14,381 nt of DNA from Alphaproteobacteria bacterium UBA4588 (GCA_002387605.1 DGJU01000038.1:5492-19872), one strand, 5' to 3'. Positions 1-8,424 are shown, counted from the first letter of the stretch. The notes: generated by a model from the sequence alone, not told the origin. A program made the numbers and translations.

Positions 1-873
1 GCTTGCTTCACTAGCCACGCCCCCTTGCAGGAGCGTGCTGGTTTCTGCTGTTGGCAGATTAGGTGCAGCTGGCCGTAAAGTTAGACCGATCTGACTTTCT
101 GTTTTGGTCGTTTTTAGCGCAAGCGCATCAAATGACTCGCCAGCCTCCGCCTCTGCCATTTCGATAATAACTGGCCCCGATGCTTCTAGCTTTGCCCGCA
201 CGTTCTGGCGGGGTGCTGACATCATCGCCGCAACCTTATCTGAATTCAGGGACGCCGTTTTTACACTATCTACGTCTGATGTTTGACCAGCCGTGATGCT
301 AACTTTTTCTTTGATAACCACATGCTCAGGAGCAAGGTCCTCAGCAATCTTCGTAAGAAGCTGGGTTGTGAGTGGCCTGTCGCCTGCACTGCGCTGTGCA
401 TTTACACTAGTCGCTACCTGACCCTGCACTGCGAGCTGGGAGGCAGCAAGTAATCCAGCATCACCTTCCTCTTTTTCGTGGAAGAGCACGTTGCTCTCTA
501 TAAGAGTATTCACATCGCCCTCATCATCCGGGGACATATACTCTCCTAAAACAGGGATACCGCCCTCATCTTGACTCAGATATGCTGAAATATCACCCTC
601 ATCCTGACTCAGATAGTTAGCCGGCTCGTCGCTGACAGCAAACAGCAGAGCTGTCGCAAGCGGGCCTTCACCGTCCTGTTTATCGGGGTGTTCTTCCTGC
701 GTCATAGCCTGCAGAATATCAAGATTTACGTCTATCTCTTCAGTATCGTCAGTTGATACTACAGCCCCAAAGAGAGCTGCAAAAAGGACATCACTTCCTG
801 CCTCTTTGCCTGCGCTAGACGCTGGACCTTGCGGCGAGATATCTGATGATGAAGACGCAGTAATTATTGGCAT
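1..873 (-). CDS. fliK: Flagellar hook-length control protein FliK, N-terminal part (runs off left edge)
   Basis: An open frame of 291 codons starts at ATG 873 and runs without a stop to the window edge, so the C-terminus is missing. FliK is a secreted ruler that fixes hook length and switches export specificity from rod/hook to filament substrates. The visible part begins MPIITASSSSD and is acidic, low in complexity and rich in Ser, Ala, Asp and Glu, as FliK N-terminal regions usually are. The conserved C-terminal FliK domain, which would prove the call, lies outside the window. An 11-residue unit beginning YLSQDEG is present twice in tandem. The call rests mainly on position directly after fliJ, as in fliEFGHIJK clusters. 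A sigma-54 promoter about 60 bases upstream suggests that a separate transcription unit begins here. Upstream of the ATG there is only a modest AAGAG ribosome binding site. Confidence 0.7.
   Translation of the reverse strand, partial: MPIITASSSSDISPQGPASSAGKEAGSDVLFAALFGAVVSTDDTEEIDVNLDILQAMTQEEHPDKQDGEGPLATALLFAVSDEPANYLSQDEGDISAYLSQDEGGIPVLGEYMSPDDEGDVNTLIESNVLFHEKEEGDAGLLAASQLAVQGQVATSVNAQRSAGDRPLTTQLLTKIAEDLAPEHVVIKEKVSITAGQTSDVDSVKTASLNSDKVAAMMSAPRQNVRAKLEASGPVIIEMAEAEAGESFDALALKTTKTESQIGLTLRPAAPNLPTAETSTLLQGGVASEAS
550..615 (-). repeat. Tandem duplication of a 33-base unit inside fliK
   Basis: Two adjacent 33-base copies (583-615 and 550-582) encode YLSQDEGDISA and YLSQDEGGIPV. The central part CCCTCATC-TTGACTCAGATA (plus strand) differs at few positions between copies. 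The length is a multiple of three, so the frame is kept. Confidence 0.85.
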
Positions 874-932
874 AAATTTCGCTCTTGCAAGATGAGGTGT
901 GCGAATAGGGACATCGACTTGTCATCTTTCAA

Positions 933-948
933 TGCAAGTTGAGTGCCA
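933..948 (-). promoter_or_regulatory. Sigma-54 (-24/-12) promoter of fliK
   Basis: On the minus strand the sequence TGGCACTCAACTTGCA matches the sigma-54 consensus TGGCACG-N4-TTGCW at nearly every fixed base, and GG and GC are ten bases apart. The predicted start of transcription is near 922, giving a leader of about 50 bases before the fliK ATG. The site lies in the 105-base gap between fliJ and fliK. Confidence 0.85.
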
Positions 949-978
949 GTTTCCCAGATTAGCTTTAGCCTTATTTAG

Positions 979-1389
979 CTATCGACGCCGTAATTCAGCG
1001 AGCTGGATATCTGCCCGGTCCTGAGCTAATTTACGGGCTTCGGCAACAAGTTCTGTTGCTTTATCCTCTTGGCGGCTCCGCTTATGTTCAGCTGAGGCAA
1101 TATCCTTCTTGAGCGTGACCATTTCTGTGGCTAGATGCTCGCATCTATGTGAAATCGAAAGTAACTGGTCACGTACCTGAGTGTTGAACCATGACGCAGA
1201 ATAAAGAGACATCCCTGAACGGGCATGGTCTGTTGCTTTATCTGCTTCGAGCAATTCTTCAAGCTGGGCTTTCATCGCTCGGTTCTTGGATAGCTCGTCC
1301 CGCACAAGACCAAGAGCGCGAAGCTGTTTGGTCAGATGGAGCTTCTGTGTCAGCGCCATTTTTTTGAAAAGTGCTGCACGGCGTGTCAT
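979..1389 (-). CDS. fliJ: Flagellar export chaperone/stalk protein FliJ
   Basis: A 136-residue protein, close to the usual FliJ length of about 147. It is almost entirely charged and helical, rich in Lys, Arg, Glu, Ala and Leu, with heptad-like spacing consistent with the FliJ antiparallel coiled coil. FliJ sits in the centre of the FliI hexamer, helps engage the export gate and escorts unladen chaperones. FliJ sequences diverge widely, so the call leans on length, coiled-coil character and position directly after fliI. The ATG overlaps the fliI stop by one base (TAATG), which indicates translational coupling. An AAAGG ribosome binding site lies about nine bases upstream, within fliI. Confidence 0.85.
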   Translation of the reverse strand: MTRRAALFKKMALTQKLHLTKQLRALGLVRDELSKNRAMKAQLEELLEADKATDHARSGMSLYSASWFNTQVRDQLLSISHRCEHLATEMVTLKKDIASAEHKRSRQEDKATELVAEARKLAQDRADIQLAELRRR

Positions 1390-2732
1390 TACAACCCACC
1401 TTTCTGGCTAGTCCCAAACAAGCCTGTTAATGCAGCAGCAGAACTTTCGAAATCAGCTAGATCCGTCTGGGGTTGCTGGATAAGTGAAATGAGTTGCGGC
1501 CATAACTGAACAGCAAGATCAAGGTCGGGATCCTGCCCGGCACTATAACCGCCCATCAGAAGCAAATCACGATTTTCCATATATAATGACATGAGGCGCC
1601 GGAACATCTGGCCAGCAGCAATATGTTCTGGTGAAACAATTTCAGTCATCACACGGCTCACAGATGCTGGCACATCAACTGCCGGATAAATTCCCATCTG
1701 GGCCTGTTGCCGCGACAACAGGATATGTCCGTCTAAAATTGCCCGCGCTGTATCCACAACCGGATCGTTCGTATCATCACCATCAGCCAAAACCGTATAG
1801 AATGAGGTAATAGACCCCTGCCCGTTCAAGCCAGTACCAGACCGCTCAACCAGCGCCGGTATAAGCGAAACCACAGAAGGTGGGTAGCCTTTGGATGTTG
1901 GCTGCTCACCAAGAGCAAGGCCAATTTCACGCCGCGCATGGGCAACACGAGTGAGCGAGTCCATGATAAGCAGAACATTTTTGCCCTGATCACGAAAATA
2001 TTCGGCGATTGCCGTTGCCCGCTTTGCGGCACGAATGCGAAGTAAGGGAGATCTGTCAGCAGGCTCTGCAACAATAACCGTCCTACCGCGGGATTCTGCA
2101 TTAAAGACTGTTCGCACGAAATCGCCAACCTCGCGGCCACGCTCGCCAATAAGGCCAACCACAACGACATCTGCTTTAGTGAAACGGGTCATCATACCAA
2201 GAAGCACCGATTTACCAACACCAGACCCCGCAATAATCCCAAGTCGTTGTCCCTGCCCTACCGTCAGCAGGGAATTTATCACCCGAACACCAACATCAAG
2301 GGGGGTATCAACAGAACGCCGGGCAAGCGGGTTGATTTGAACACCTTCCAGCGGCCAGCTATCTTCGAGCTGTGCAGGTCCGCGCCCATCCAATGGCATG
2401 CCAAGCGCATCAAAGACGCGCCCAAGCAGTCCCTCACCAACAGGAATTTCATAGCCATCATCTTCGACAGTGACCTGCGCCCCAACAGAAATGCGGGCCC
2501 CTGTTTCATGGACGCACAGCAAATTATTACTATTCTGAAACCCAATGATTTCAGCAATGGCAGAGTTGCCCCCCTCGGTTTCAATCCGGCAGAGCGTTCC
2601 GATTGTGGCAGGAAACCCGCCACATTCAATCATATGTCCATCAAACCGGCTAACCCTGCCAGACATGCGAACATGGTCATGCTGTGCATGCGTTGAAACA
2701 GCCTCTGAAAGCCGGCTAGAAAGGAGGCTCAT
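1389..2732 (-). CDS. fliI: Flagellum-specific export ATPase FliI
   Basis: A 447-residue protein of the F1-beta/type III secretion ATPase family, at the expected length. It forms a hexamer at the export gate and powers unloading of export substrates. Visible motifs: a GERGREV segment (residues 196-202), the Walker A P-loop GSGVGKS (169-175), a hydrophobic Walker B strand ending LLIMD (254-258), and the nearby TSKGYPPSV segment (279-287) typical of FliI and its relatives. The N-terminal 25 residues would form the FliH-binding region. The start codon overlaps the fliH stop by four bases (ATGA), and the stop overlaps fliJ by one base, so fliH, fliI and fliJ are translationally coupled. Confidence 0.97.
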   Translation of the reverse strand: MSLLSSRLSEAVSTHAQHDHVRMSGRVSRFDGHMIECGGFPATIGTLCRIETEGGNSAIAEIIGFQNSNNLLCVHETGARISVGAQVTVEDDGYEIPVGEGLLGRVFDALGMPLDGRGPAQLEDSWPLEGVQINPLARRSVDTPLDVGVRVINSLLTVGQGQRLGIIAGSGVGKSVLLGMMTRFTKADVVVVGLIGERGREVGDFVRTVFNAESRGRTVIVAEPADRSPLLRIRAAKRATAIAEYFRDQGKNVLLIMDSLTRVAHARREIGLALGEQPTSKGYPPSVVSLIPALVERSGTGLNGQGSITSFYTVLADGDDTNDPVVDTARAILDGHILLSRQQAQMGIYPAVDVPASVSRVMTEIVSPEHIAAGQMFRRLMSLYMENRDLLLMGGYSAGQDPDLDLAVQLWPQLISLIQQPQTDLADFESSAAALTGLFGTSQKGGL

Positions 2733-3811
2733 TCTGCATCCCCCTTTACATCCGCACCCATAACACCGCCCGCACCTAAATCTACTTCCGGCGCCGTATC
2801 TGGTTCTGGTTCAGTACCTGCATCTGTACCTGGCTCTACATCCGCAGATTGCTGTGCAATTTGCGTTCGTTTTTGCGGCGCAGCAATGAGAATATCGGCG
2901 ATATCTATGGTATCAAGTGAAATGCGGATATCACCTGATAATAGCGCTTCATCGGCAACATATTTCCAGCCCAGAGGGCCTGATTCATAAGCCGTCAGCG
3001 CCTTCAAATCTTCTGGGTGAAGCGCGACAGTAATTGTTTCAGATTTTTGTTTCACACGTTCTGCAAGGCTTGTGATCCGGGCAATAATACCCTCTGGATT
3101 CTCTGAGATAACGACACCAGCACGCTCTGAGGCAAGATGCATAACAGCTGTCTGAAGAGCTGTTGCAAGTTGCTGTTCATCAACAGCATCAGGACCAGCA
3201 GCAGAAGCAACACATGCCTCAAGCCGCGCAATAACATCACGATGTTCAGTCTGACGTCGCTCATCAAGAGCTCGCTCTTCCTCGCTTGGCTCAGCTGATT
3301 TTGCCGCTTCAATACCTGCTGTTACGCCGCGATCATAAGCTTGTTTTTCGGCAAGCTGTTGCTGCACAGCAAGCTCAGCCCGCAATGCTGTCAGCTCTGC
3401 CTCATGCTGGGCCTCATGCTGGGCCTGAAGTGCATTGATTGCAGCCTGTTCTTCACTTATCTGCGGGACGTCTGCTACTGGCTCACTCAGCCCCGGAAGG
3501 GCAGAACCTGTCTGTTCGCTGCCGCTAGAGGGCAGGTTTTGAGCAGCAGGATCATTTTGAGATACCGCCGACTGAGACATATTATTTTGGTCATGTGATT
3601 TTTGGGCACCCTGCCGTACTTTTTCAGCCGCAAAGGCAATTTCGACAAGTGAGCGCGGTTTAAAATTATTCTCGGTCTTTTTGGGTACGCCATCACGGGC
3701 GACAAACTGGGCAGCCTGCGCTGTTTTAATAAGCCGCGAGATTTCAGCCTCACCCAAGGCAGAAGAGGCCGTGTAATCATCAGTTTCAGGAAACGCCATC
3801 GCCGCTGACAT
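2729..3811 (-). CDS. fliH: Flagellar export assembly protein FliH, extended form
   Basis: A 360-residue protein, clearly longer than the roughly 230 residues of enteric FliH. FliH dimers bind FliI, restrain its ATPase and anchor it to the C ring. The region at about residues 115-200 is rich in Gln, Glu and Ala and probably coiled coil. The C-terminal region carries the family pattern: VALHPEDLKAL (262-272), then GWKYVADEALLSGDIRIS (281-298) and the TIDIAD segment. Extra sequence is present at the N-terminus (residues 1-115, Ser/Gln/Pro-rich, probably disordered) and as an acidic tail after residue 322. A 12-base tandem duplication gives QHEAQHEA at 131-138. ATG 3811 has a GAGG ribosome binding site nine bases upstream; the ATG at 3799 is an alternative. 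It lies 32 bases after fliG and overlaps fliI. Confidence 0.88.
   Translation of the reverse strand: MSAAMAFPETDDYTASSALGEAEISRLIKTAQAAQFVARDGVPKKTENNFKPRSLVEIAFAAEKVRQGAQKSHDQNNMSQSAVSQNDPAAQNLPSSGSEQTGSALPGLSEPVADVPQISEEQAAINALQAQHEAQHEAELTALRAELAVQQQLAEKQAYDRGVTAGIEAAKSAEPSEEERALDERRQTEHRDVIARLEACVASAAGPDAVDEQQLATALQTAVMHLASERAGVVISENPEGIIARITSLAERVKQKSETITVALHPEDLKALTAYESGPLGWKYVADEALLSGDIRISLDTIDIADILIAAPQKRTQIAQQSADVEPGTDAGTEPEPDTAPEVDLGAGGVMGADVKGDAE
3401..3424 (-). repeat. 12-base tandem duplication inside fliH
   Basis: The plus-strand unit CTCATGCTGGGC occurs twice in direct succession and encodes the duplicated residues QHEA in the coiled-coil stretch. The match is exact, as expected of a recent slippage event. 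Confidence 0.85.
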
Positions 3812-3843
3812 TGAACCTATCCTCTACTTAAACCACAATTAAC

Positions 3844-4887
3844 TTAAACAAAATCATCACCGCCACGACCAGCCAGAACGATTGCACCTTCATCTGACAT
3901 ACGGCGGGCAGTATTAATGATTTCTTTTTGTGCTGTTTGCACCTCTGTTAGGCGCACAGGACCGAGTGCTTCCATTTCATCAAGAATATTCGCAGCAGCA
4001 CGCTTTGACATACAGTTAAAGAGTTTGTCACGCAGTTTCTCATCAGCACCTTTGAGAGCAAGAACAAGCAATTCTGCGTCGATAGTCCGCAGTAATGTTT
4101 GAAGAGACCGGTCATCAGACATGATAAGATTATCGAAGACAAACATGCTTTCCTGAATGCTCAGCATCAAACTCTTATCGTTTTTAGCAATATCCTTCAT
4201 GATGCGCGCTTCCATATCTTGCTTGGCGAAGTTCATAATCTTCGCCGCAGCATCCACGCCCCCTACCTTTGCAGCACGAAGCGAGGTATTCGCCTTGAAC
4301 TTGGTCTGCATCACATATTCAAGTTCTGCCAAAGCGTCTGGCCCTACTGTCTGCAAGGTTGCAATTCGGCGAATAATTTCAGCCTGCATTGATTCAGGCA
4401 ACAACCCGAGAACATCCGAGCCAAGACCAAAATCAAGATAGGAAATAACCAATGCAACAATCTGTGGGTGCTCATCAATAATTAGCTCAGCAATAGAGCG
4501 AGCATCCATCCAATCAAGAATATCAATCGGACGCGAACTCGTAGAAGGTGCAATCCGGCTCAAAACTGATTGAGCCTTATCTTCGCCAAGCGCCTTATTC
4601 ATCACGTTACGAATATAATTACCAGCGCCCATACCAAGGCCTGTTTGTGCCTTGATAATAGCAAGGAATTCATCCAGCACTATATTCACGGTATTCTGGT
4701 CTAAGCCCTGAACAGAATACATCGCAGTGCCGAGATGCTGGACCTCTTTGGGAGCCAAGTTGCGAATAATCTCAGACGCTTCATCTTCGCCAAGAAGCAT
4801 CATTAAAATAGCAGCCTTCTGCGTGCCTGATAACTTTTCAAAGGTGGAGCGTTCAGTCTCTTGCGGTAGTCCATCAGCTGCAGCCAT
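3844..4887 (-). CDS. fliG: Flagellar motor switch protein FliG
   Basis: A 347-residue protein. FliG is the rotor torque ring: it binds FliF through its N-terminal domain and meets the stator through its C-terminal domain. The middle-domain EHPQ motif is at 139-142, a Gly-Gly hinge at 209-210, and the MFVFDNL segment at 248-254. The charged torque residues known from E. coli (K264, R281, D288, D289) align without gaps to K279, R296, D303 and E304, so the rotor face appears intact. The C-terminus GGDDFV is typical. An AAGGA ribosome binding site lies eight bases before ATG 4887. The 77-base gap to fliF has no promoter that I recognise, so transcription probably continues from upstream. Confidence 0.97.
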   Translation of the reverse strand: MAAADGLPQETERSTFEKLSGTQKAAILMMLLGEDEASEIIRNLAPKEVQHLGTAMYSVQGLDQNTVNIVLDEFLAIIKAQTGLGMGAGNYIRNVMNKALGEDKAQSVLSRIAPSTSSRPIDILDWMDARSIAELIIDEHPQIVALVISYLDFGLGSDVLGLLPESMQAEIIRRIATLQTVGPDALAELEYVMQTKFKANTSLRAAKVGGVDAAAKIMNFAKQDMEARIMKDIAKNDKSLMLSIQESMFVFDNLIMSDDRSLQTLLRTIDAELLVLALKGADEKLRDKLFNCMSKRAAANILDEMEALGPVRLTEVQTAQKEIINTARRMSDEGAIVLAGRGGDDFV

Positions 4888-4964
4888 GATTTTAATCCTT
4901 CTTACCTAAACATCGTATCAAGAATGTAAACAAACCCATATCTTTAGATTTTATTCAGCTAACC

Positions 4965-6680
4965 TTAAGACGCCATATCCTTGTTCAACATCGACTTGAA
5001 GACGTTTGCTACTCTATCACTTTCATCAGCAACAATCATTCTGATAACCGCAACCTTATCATCATACGTATTGGCTGTATCGAGCATTTCTGCAGAGATT
5101 GCCTGCTTCTTCGGCTTCAGCTTAGCTTTAATATCCTCAAGGCTTTCACCCGCAGTAACCTCGACAGTATCTATGTCTAACTCGTCTTCAGCTGACATGC
5201 CAACCCCTGTTACTGCTGATGCAGGGACAAGAATACGGTTCAGAAGTGGGCGAATAATACCGAGAACAACAATACCAAGGATAAAAATCATCCCAAATTG
5301 GTTAATCGTTGAGCGAAACCAGCCAGTCTCATACCAGTTGGACTTAACGCCCTCAAGCGTATCAATAAAGGTTGAGCTTGAAACAGTCAGGCTATCACCG
5401 CGATTGATATCAATACCAATTGTATCGCCAACAAGCTGCTCAATTTTTAGCTGCATTTCTTCAGACATTGTCAGCGTTGTTTTAGCGCCTGTCTCAGGAT
5501 CAATAATGACCTGATCGCGAACCAGCACAGCAGCATTGATTTTCTGTATCCGGTGCGATGGCTTCATTGTACTTGAAACAGTGCGGCTTACCTCATAATT
5601 CTTCACTTCACTTGACGAGCTTGAGCGCATGTCATTTGCATTCCCGCCTTTTGTTTGTCCAAGCGTCAATTGCGGGGCTTGCGGCGGTGTATTAGCAACC
5701 GCCCCCGGAATACCTTTGGCAGGCGCTTCTCGTGTTAAATCATTTGTGCTTTGCTCAGAACGAAGCGCATTGCCTTCTGGGTCAACAATTTCTTCTGTTA
5801 CTTCGCTTCGCGTGAAATCAATATCAAGATTCACCTGTGCATTGATATTGCCAGGCCCGACAATCGGCGTCAGAAGCGAGATGATGCGCGAGCGGTAAAT
5901 AGCTTCCATACGCACGCGATGCTCAAGCTCAGAATTATTCATAATGCCTGTCGTCGTATGCGACGAATTGGAAAGCAGTGAGCCATTATGGTCGATCACC
6001 GATACATCCTCTTTCGCCATTTTTGGCACCGATGATGATACAAGATGGATAATAGCCTCAACTTGTGTACGCCCCAGAACGCGGCCCTTTGCCAGCTGAA
6101 TAAAGACAGAGGCTGTTGGCTGTGATTCCTGGCGGATAAATACTTCTTTTTCCGGAATAGCCAGATGAACACGGGCTGATACCACATTATCAATTTCAGA
6201 AATTGACCGTGCCAGCTCCATTTCCTGCGTTTGCTTTAACCGCATTGCTTCAACAGAACGGCTAGAGCCCATCTGAATACTATCAAGATTATCATACCCT
6301 GCTGGTACAACTGTTGGCAGTCCTTGCGCCGCAAGCATAATACGCGAGCTGTGATAATCACTTGTTGGCACCATCACATCACCGGTTGTTGGATCAATAG
6401 CAACATCAACACCAGAATTTTTAAGCGCATCCAGAACACGCGACTTTTCAGATTCAGGGAGCGATGCAAATAATGTTGTACGAGATGGCTGTTGCATAAC
6501 AAAATAGGCAAACAACCCGATCACCGTTACCGCCGCTGCAAGAATCGTTGGAAGAGCCCGACGGAAAGCAGGCTGTTCTTTCATTTCACGAAGCTGACTG
6601 ACAAGAGAGCCTGCCTGCGGCAAGATGCCAGAGCCATTTGTTTGCATATTTGATGTTGGTGATGCAGCCATTTCAGCCAT
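4965..6680 (-). CDS. fliF: Flagellar MS-ring protein FliF
   Basis: A 571-residue protein from ATG 6680. FliF forms the membrane-supramembrane ring, the first structure of the basal body. The first membrane helix is at about residues 43-62 and the second at about 462-480, flanking the large periplasmic ring-building region. That region includes PAGYDNLDSIQMGSSR-like and ARVHLAIPEKEVF sequences characteristic of the YscJ/FliF fold. The final 87 cytoplasmic residues end with the helical FliG-binding segment. A longer frame begins at TTG 6698, but GGAG lies nine bases before ATG 6680 and lies inside the longer frame, so the ATG is the likelier start. The gene lies 56 bases after fliE. Confidence 0.96.
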   Translation of the reverse strand: MAEMAASPTSNMQTNGSGILPQAGSLVSQLREMKEQPAFRRALPTILAAAVTVIGLFAYFVMQQPSRTTLFASLPESEKSRVLDALKNSGVDVAIDPTTGDVMVPTSDYHSSRIMLAAQGLPTVVPAGYDNLDSIQMGSSRSVEAMRLKQTQEMELARSISEIDNVVSARVHLAIPEKEVFIRQESQPTASVFIQLAKGRVLGRTQVEAIIHLVSSSVPKMAKEDVSVIDHNGSLLSNSSHTTTGIMNNSELEHRVRMEAIYRSRIISLLTPIVGPGNINAQVNLDIDFTRSEVTEEIVDPEGNALRSEQSTNDLTREAPAKGIPGAVANTPPQAPQLTLGQTKGGNANDMRSSSSSEVKNYEVSRTVSSTMKPSHRIQKINAAVLVRDQVIIDPETGAKTTLTMSEEMQLKIEQLVGDTIGIDINRGDSLTVSSSTFIDTLEGVKSNWYETGWFRSTINQFGMIFILGIVVLGIIRPLLNRILVPASAVTGVGMSAEDELDIDTVEVTAGESLEDIKAKLKPKKQAISAEMLDTANTYDDKVAVIRMIVADESDRVANVFKSMLNKDMAS

Positions 6681-6736
6681 TGTTTTAGTCTCCAGCAACG
6701 AGTGTATTTTGCGCGGTTAAGTAGATTATTACAGCG

Positions 6737-7087
6737 TTAAACAGGCATATTCATTATGTCTTTGTAGGCGCTCAGCACCTTATTTCTAACATTCAACGTC
6801 ATCTGAAAGCCAAGCGATGAGACTTGCTGGTTAATCATGACCTTGGTCAGGTCATTTTCGATACCGAGTTCAAAATCACGCGCTGAACGGGCTGCTTGAT
6901 TTTGGGAATCAGCAACCGAATTAACAGCTGCTTCAAGCCGGTTTGGGAAACTTTCCTGCTGGCGGTCAGCGGTAAAAGACTGCTGAGCCTGTTCCAGTAA
7001 CTTCTGGCGCAATCCACCGGATTGGTTTCCAATACCGCCTGTTAGATTAAGAGATTGTGAAAATCCGCCAATATTATCGATACTCAT
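6737..7087 (-). CDS. fliE: Flagellar hook-basal body protein FliE
   Basis: A 116-residue protein, close to the usual 100-115. FliE joins the MS ring to the rod and is needed to open the export gate for rod proteins. The conserved C-terminal half is clear: LTKVMINQQVSSLGFQM followed by NVRNKVLSAYKDIMNMPV, the family hallmark ending. The N-terminus is Gly/Ser/Gln-rich as usual. An AGGAG ribosome binding site sits seven bases before the ATG. The gap to the upstream fleT stop is only 29 bases, with no promoter visible, so fliE is expected to be co-transcribed with fleT. Confidence 0.96.
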   Translation of the reverse strand: MSIDNIGGFSQSLNLTGGIGNQSGGLRQKLLEQAQQSFTADRQQESFPNRLEAAVNSVADSQNQAARSARDFELGIENDLTKVMINQQVSSLGFQMTLNVRNKVLSAYKDIMNMPV

Positions 7088-7109
7088 TATAATCTCCTCT
7101 TTCTAACAC

Positions 7110-7124
7110 GCGCTTCTTAAGCGC
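7110..7124 (-). other. Small inverted repeat at the fleT stop codon
   Basis: GCGCTT and AAGCGC flank a three-base loop that holds part of the fleT stop codon. The stem is six base pairs and GC-rich, but no T tract follows on either strand. It could slow ribosomes or tune the fleT/fliE ratio; a terminator is unlikely. Confidence 0.35.
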
Positions 7125-8349
7125 TCAGCTTCTGACTAGCTTCAGTTTTCATTAGGCGTTCAGCCGATAATTGCTCGCCGACAACACCATCAACCATGAT
7201 ATCAGCGGCCGTGATACGTTTATCGGAACAGAGAACAAGAGCGCGCTGAAGGACGTTTTCAAGCTCACGTACGTTACCTGGCCAGTCATAAGCCAGAAGC
7301 AAAGACACAGCATCTTGGGCAAGCCAGGGTACTGAATCCTCGTCAGCAGCATGACGGCTCAACAAAATTGTACTAATCGCAACAATATCGTCTCTACGTT
7401 CATTCAGGTTGCAGGTGGCAAGCGGGAAGACATTCAGACGGTAGAATAAATCTTCACGGAACCGACCTTCACGCACTTCTGCCAGCATATGCCGGTTGGT
7501 TGTTGCGATAACCCGAACATTTACGTCAACCTCGCGCTGGCTTCCCAGCGGTGTTACTTTACGCTCTTGCAGAGCCCGTAGAAGCTTTGCCTGCAGGCCA
7601 AGCGGCATTTCAGAAATTTCATCCAGCAGCAAAGTGCCGCCATCAGCCGCACGGAAAATCCCTTTATTGGCTGTCGAGGCACCTGTAAACGCCCCTTTTT
7701 CATGACCAAACAGAATAGCTTCAAGCATATTTTCAGGAATAGCTGCGCAGTTTACCGCAACAAATGCAGCATCGCGCCTATCGGACTGATTATGAATAAA
7801 CTTTGACAGAACTTCTTTTCCGGTTCCGGTCGGCCCATTAATAAATACCGTGACATCTGTCTTGCTGACGCGGCGTGCAAGTGCCATCAGCTCAAGACTT
7901 TTTGTATCGGATACAGCCACATGCTCACTATCCAAAAGGCGCGTAACAGCCATGTGAAGAGAGAAATTCTGGGGTGAGGTTAGCATCTCACCGGACGCAT
8001 CAGAGGGCGCCATGTTGAGAAAAATAAGATTGCCACGCATCTCAGAGCGCATTTCAAAAGGTTTTTGACTTTCTGCCGAAATAACCATGACCCGGCTGGC
8101 TTTCATTTTTCGAGCGACATCAGCAATTCCCGATACCCCGCCTGCTTTATCCGCAAATTCTTTACTACACACAAAGGCGTCAATAGCAGATGACGGCGCT
8201 AATGATGCATCGGAGGCTGACGAGCCAGCACCTTTTTGCGGCGTCTGGCTGTTATCGTGCCACGACACCTGTGCCATGCGATTTTCAAGAAAGACAGCAA
8301 GTTGCTCTGCGCCAAGTAGGCCTGATTTTTCAATAATGATATGAGCCAC
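7117..8349 (-). CDS. fleT: FleT-like sigma-54 activator lacking a DNA-binding domain
   Basis: A 410-residue AAA+ enhancer-binding protein, counted from GTG 8349. Residues 1 to about 145 form an N-terminal domain beginning VAHIIIEKSG. It may be a decayed receiver, but I cannot point to a phosphorylatable Asp pocket. The AAA+ domain follows: Walker A GPTGTGK (172-178), the sigma-54-contacting GAFTGA loop (219-224), Walker B LLLDE (240-244), FREDLFYRL near the arginine finger, and GNVREL. The protein ends about 34 residues after the AAA+ domain, so the C-terminal Fis-type helix-turn-helix is absent. The next gene starts 29 bases on, leaving no room for a frameshifted one. In Rhodobacter sphaeroides, as I recall, FleT has this architecture, heads fleT-fliEFGHIJ and acts with FleQ. 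The GTG has GGAG eight bases upstream. The ATG at 8421 lies upstream of the promoter and cannot be used from that transcript. Confidence 0.85.
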   Translation of the reverse strand: MAHIIIEKSGLLGAEQLAVFLENRMAQVSWHDNSQTPQKGAGSSASDASLAPSSAIDAFVCSKEFADKAGGVSGIADVARKMKASRVMVISAESQKPFEMRSEMRGNLIFLNMAPSDASGEMLTSPQNFSLHMAVTRLLDSEHVAVSDTKSLELMALARRVSKTDVTVFINGPTGTGKEVLSKFIHNQSDRRDAAFVAVNCAAIPENMLEAILFGHEKGAFTGASTANKGIFRAADGGTLLLDEISEMPLGLQAKLLRALQERKVTPLGSQREVDVNVRVIATTNRHMLAEVREGRFREDLFYRLNVFPLATCNLNERRDDIVAISTILLSRHAADEDSVPWLAQDAVSLLLAYDWPGNVRELENVLQRALVLCSDKRITAADIMVDGVVGEQLSAERLMKTEASQKLSA

Positions 8350-8386
8350 AACGGGTACTCCAAAAGAACGTAGATGAAGTGAGAAA

Positions 8387-8403
8387 GGCAAAAAGCGGGC
8401 CAA
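8387..8403 (-). promoter_or_regulatory. Sigma-54 (-24/-12) promoter of the fleT-fliEFGHIJ operon
   Basis: On the minus strand TTGGCCCGCTTTTTGCC has GG and GC exactly ten bases apart and the TTTTTGC -12 box. The predicted transcript starts near 8376, 27 bases before the fleT GTG. The site lies within the longer frame that begins at 8421, which argues against that longer start. Confidence 0.82.
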
Positions 8404-8424
8404 AAAACAGTAGCACCCCAAAAC

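Noticed and set aside
104..286. 60-codon plus-strand frame
   Set aside because: It lies antisense within the fliK frame and has no ribosome binding site or family resemblance.
1826..2696. Several frames of 100-149 codons on both strands across fliI
   Set aside because: They overlap the clear FliI coding sequence, have implausible composition, and are shadows of it.
3341..3780. Frames of 85-97 codons across fliH
   Set aside because: The FliH frame has family motifs and coupled overlaps with its neighbours; these are shadows.
4888..4964. Promoter in the fliF-fliG gap
   Set aside because: No sigma-54 spacing pair and no convincing -35/-10 pair was found; readthrough from fleT is simpler.
6681..6698. 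TTG start for fliF at 6698
   Set aside because: The GGAG ribosome binding site for ATG 6680 lies inside this extension.
8350..8421. N-terminal extension of fleT from ATG 8421
   Set aside because: The sigma-54 promoter and the ribosome binding site for GTG 8349 lie within or after it, so it is leader or promoter DNA.
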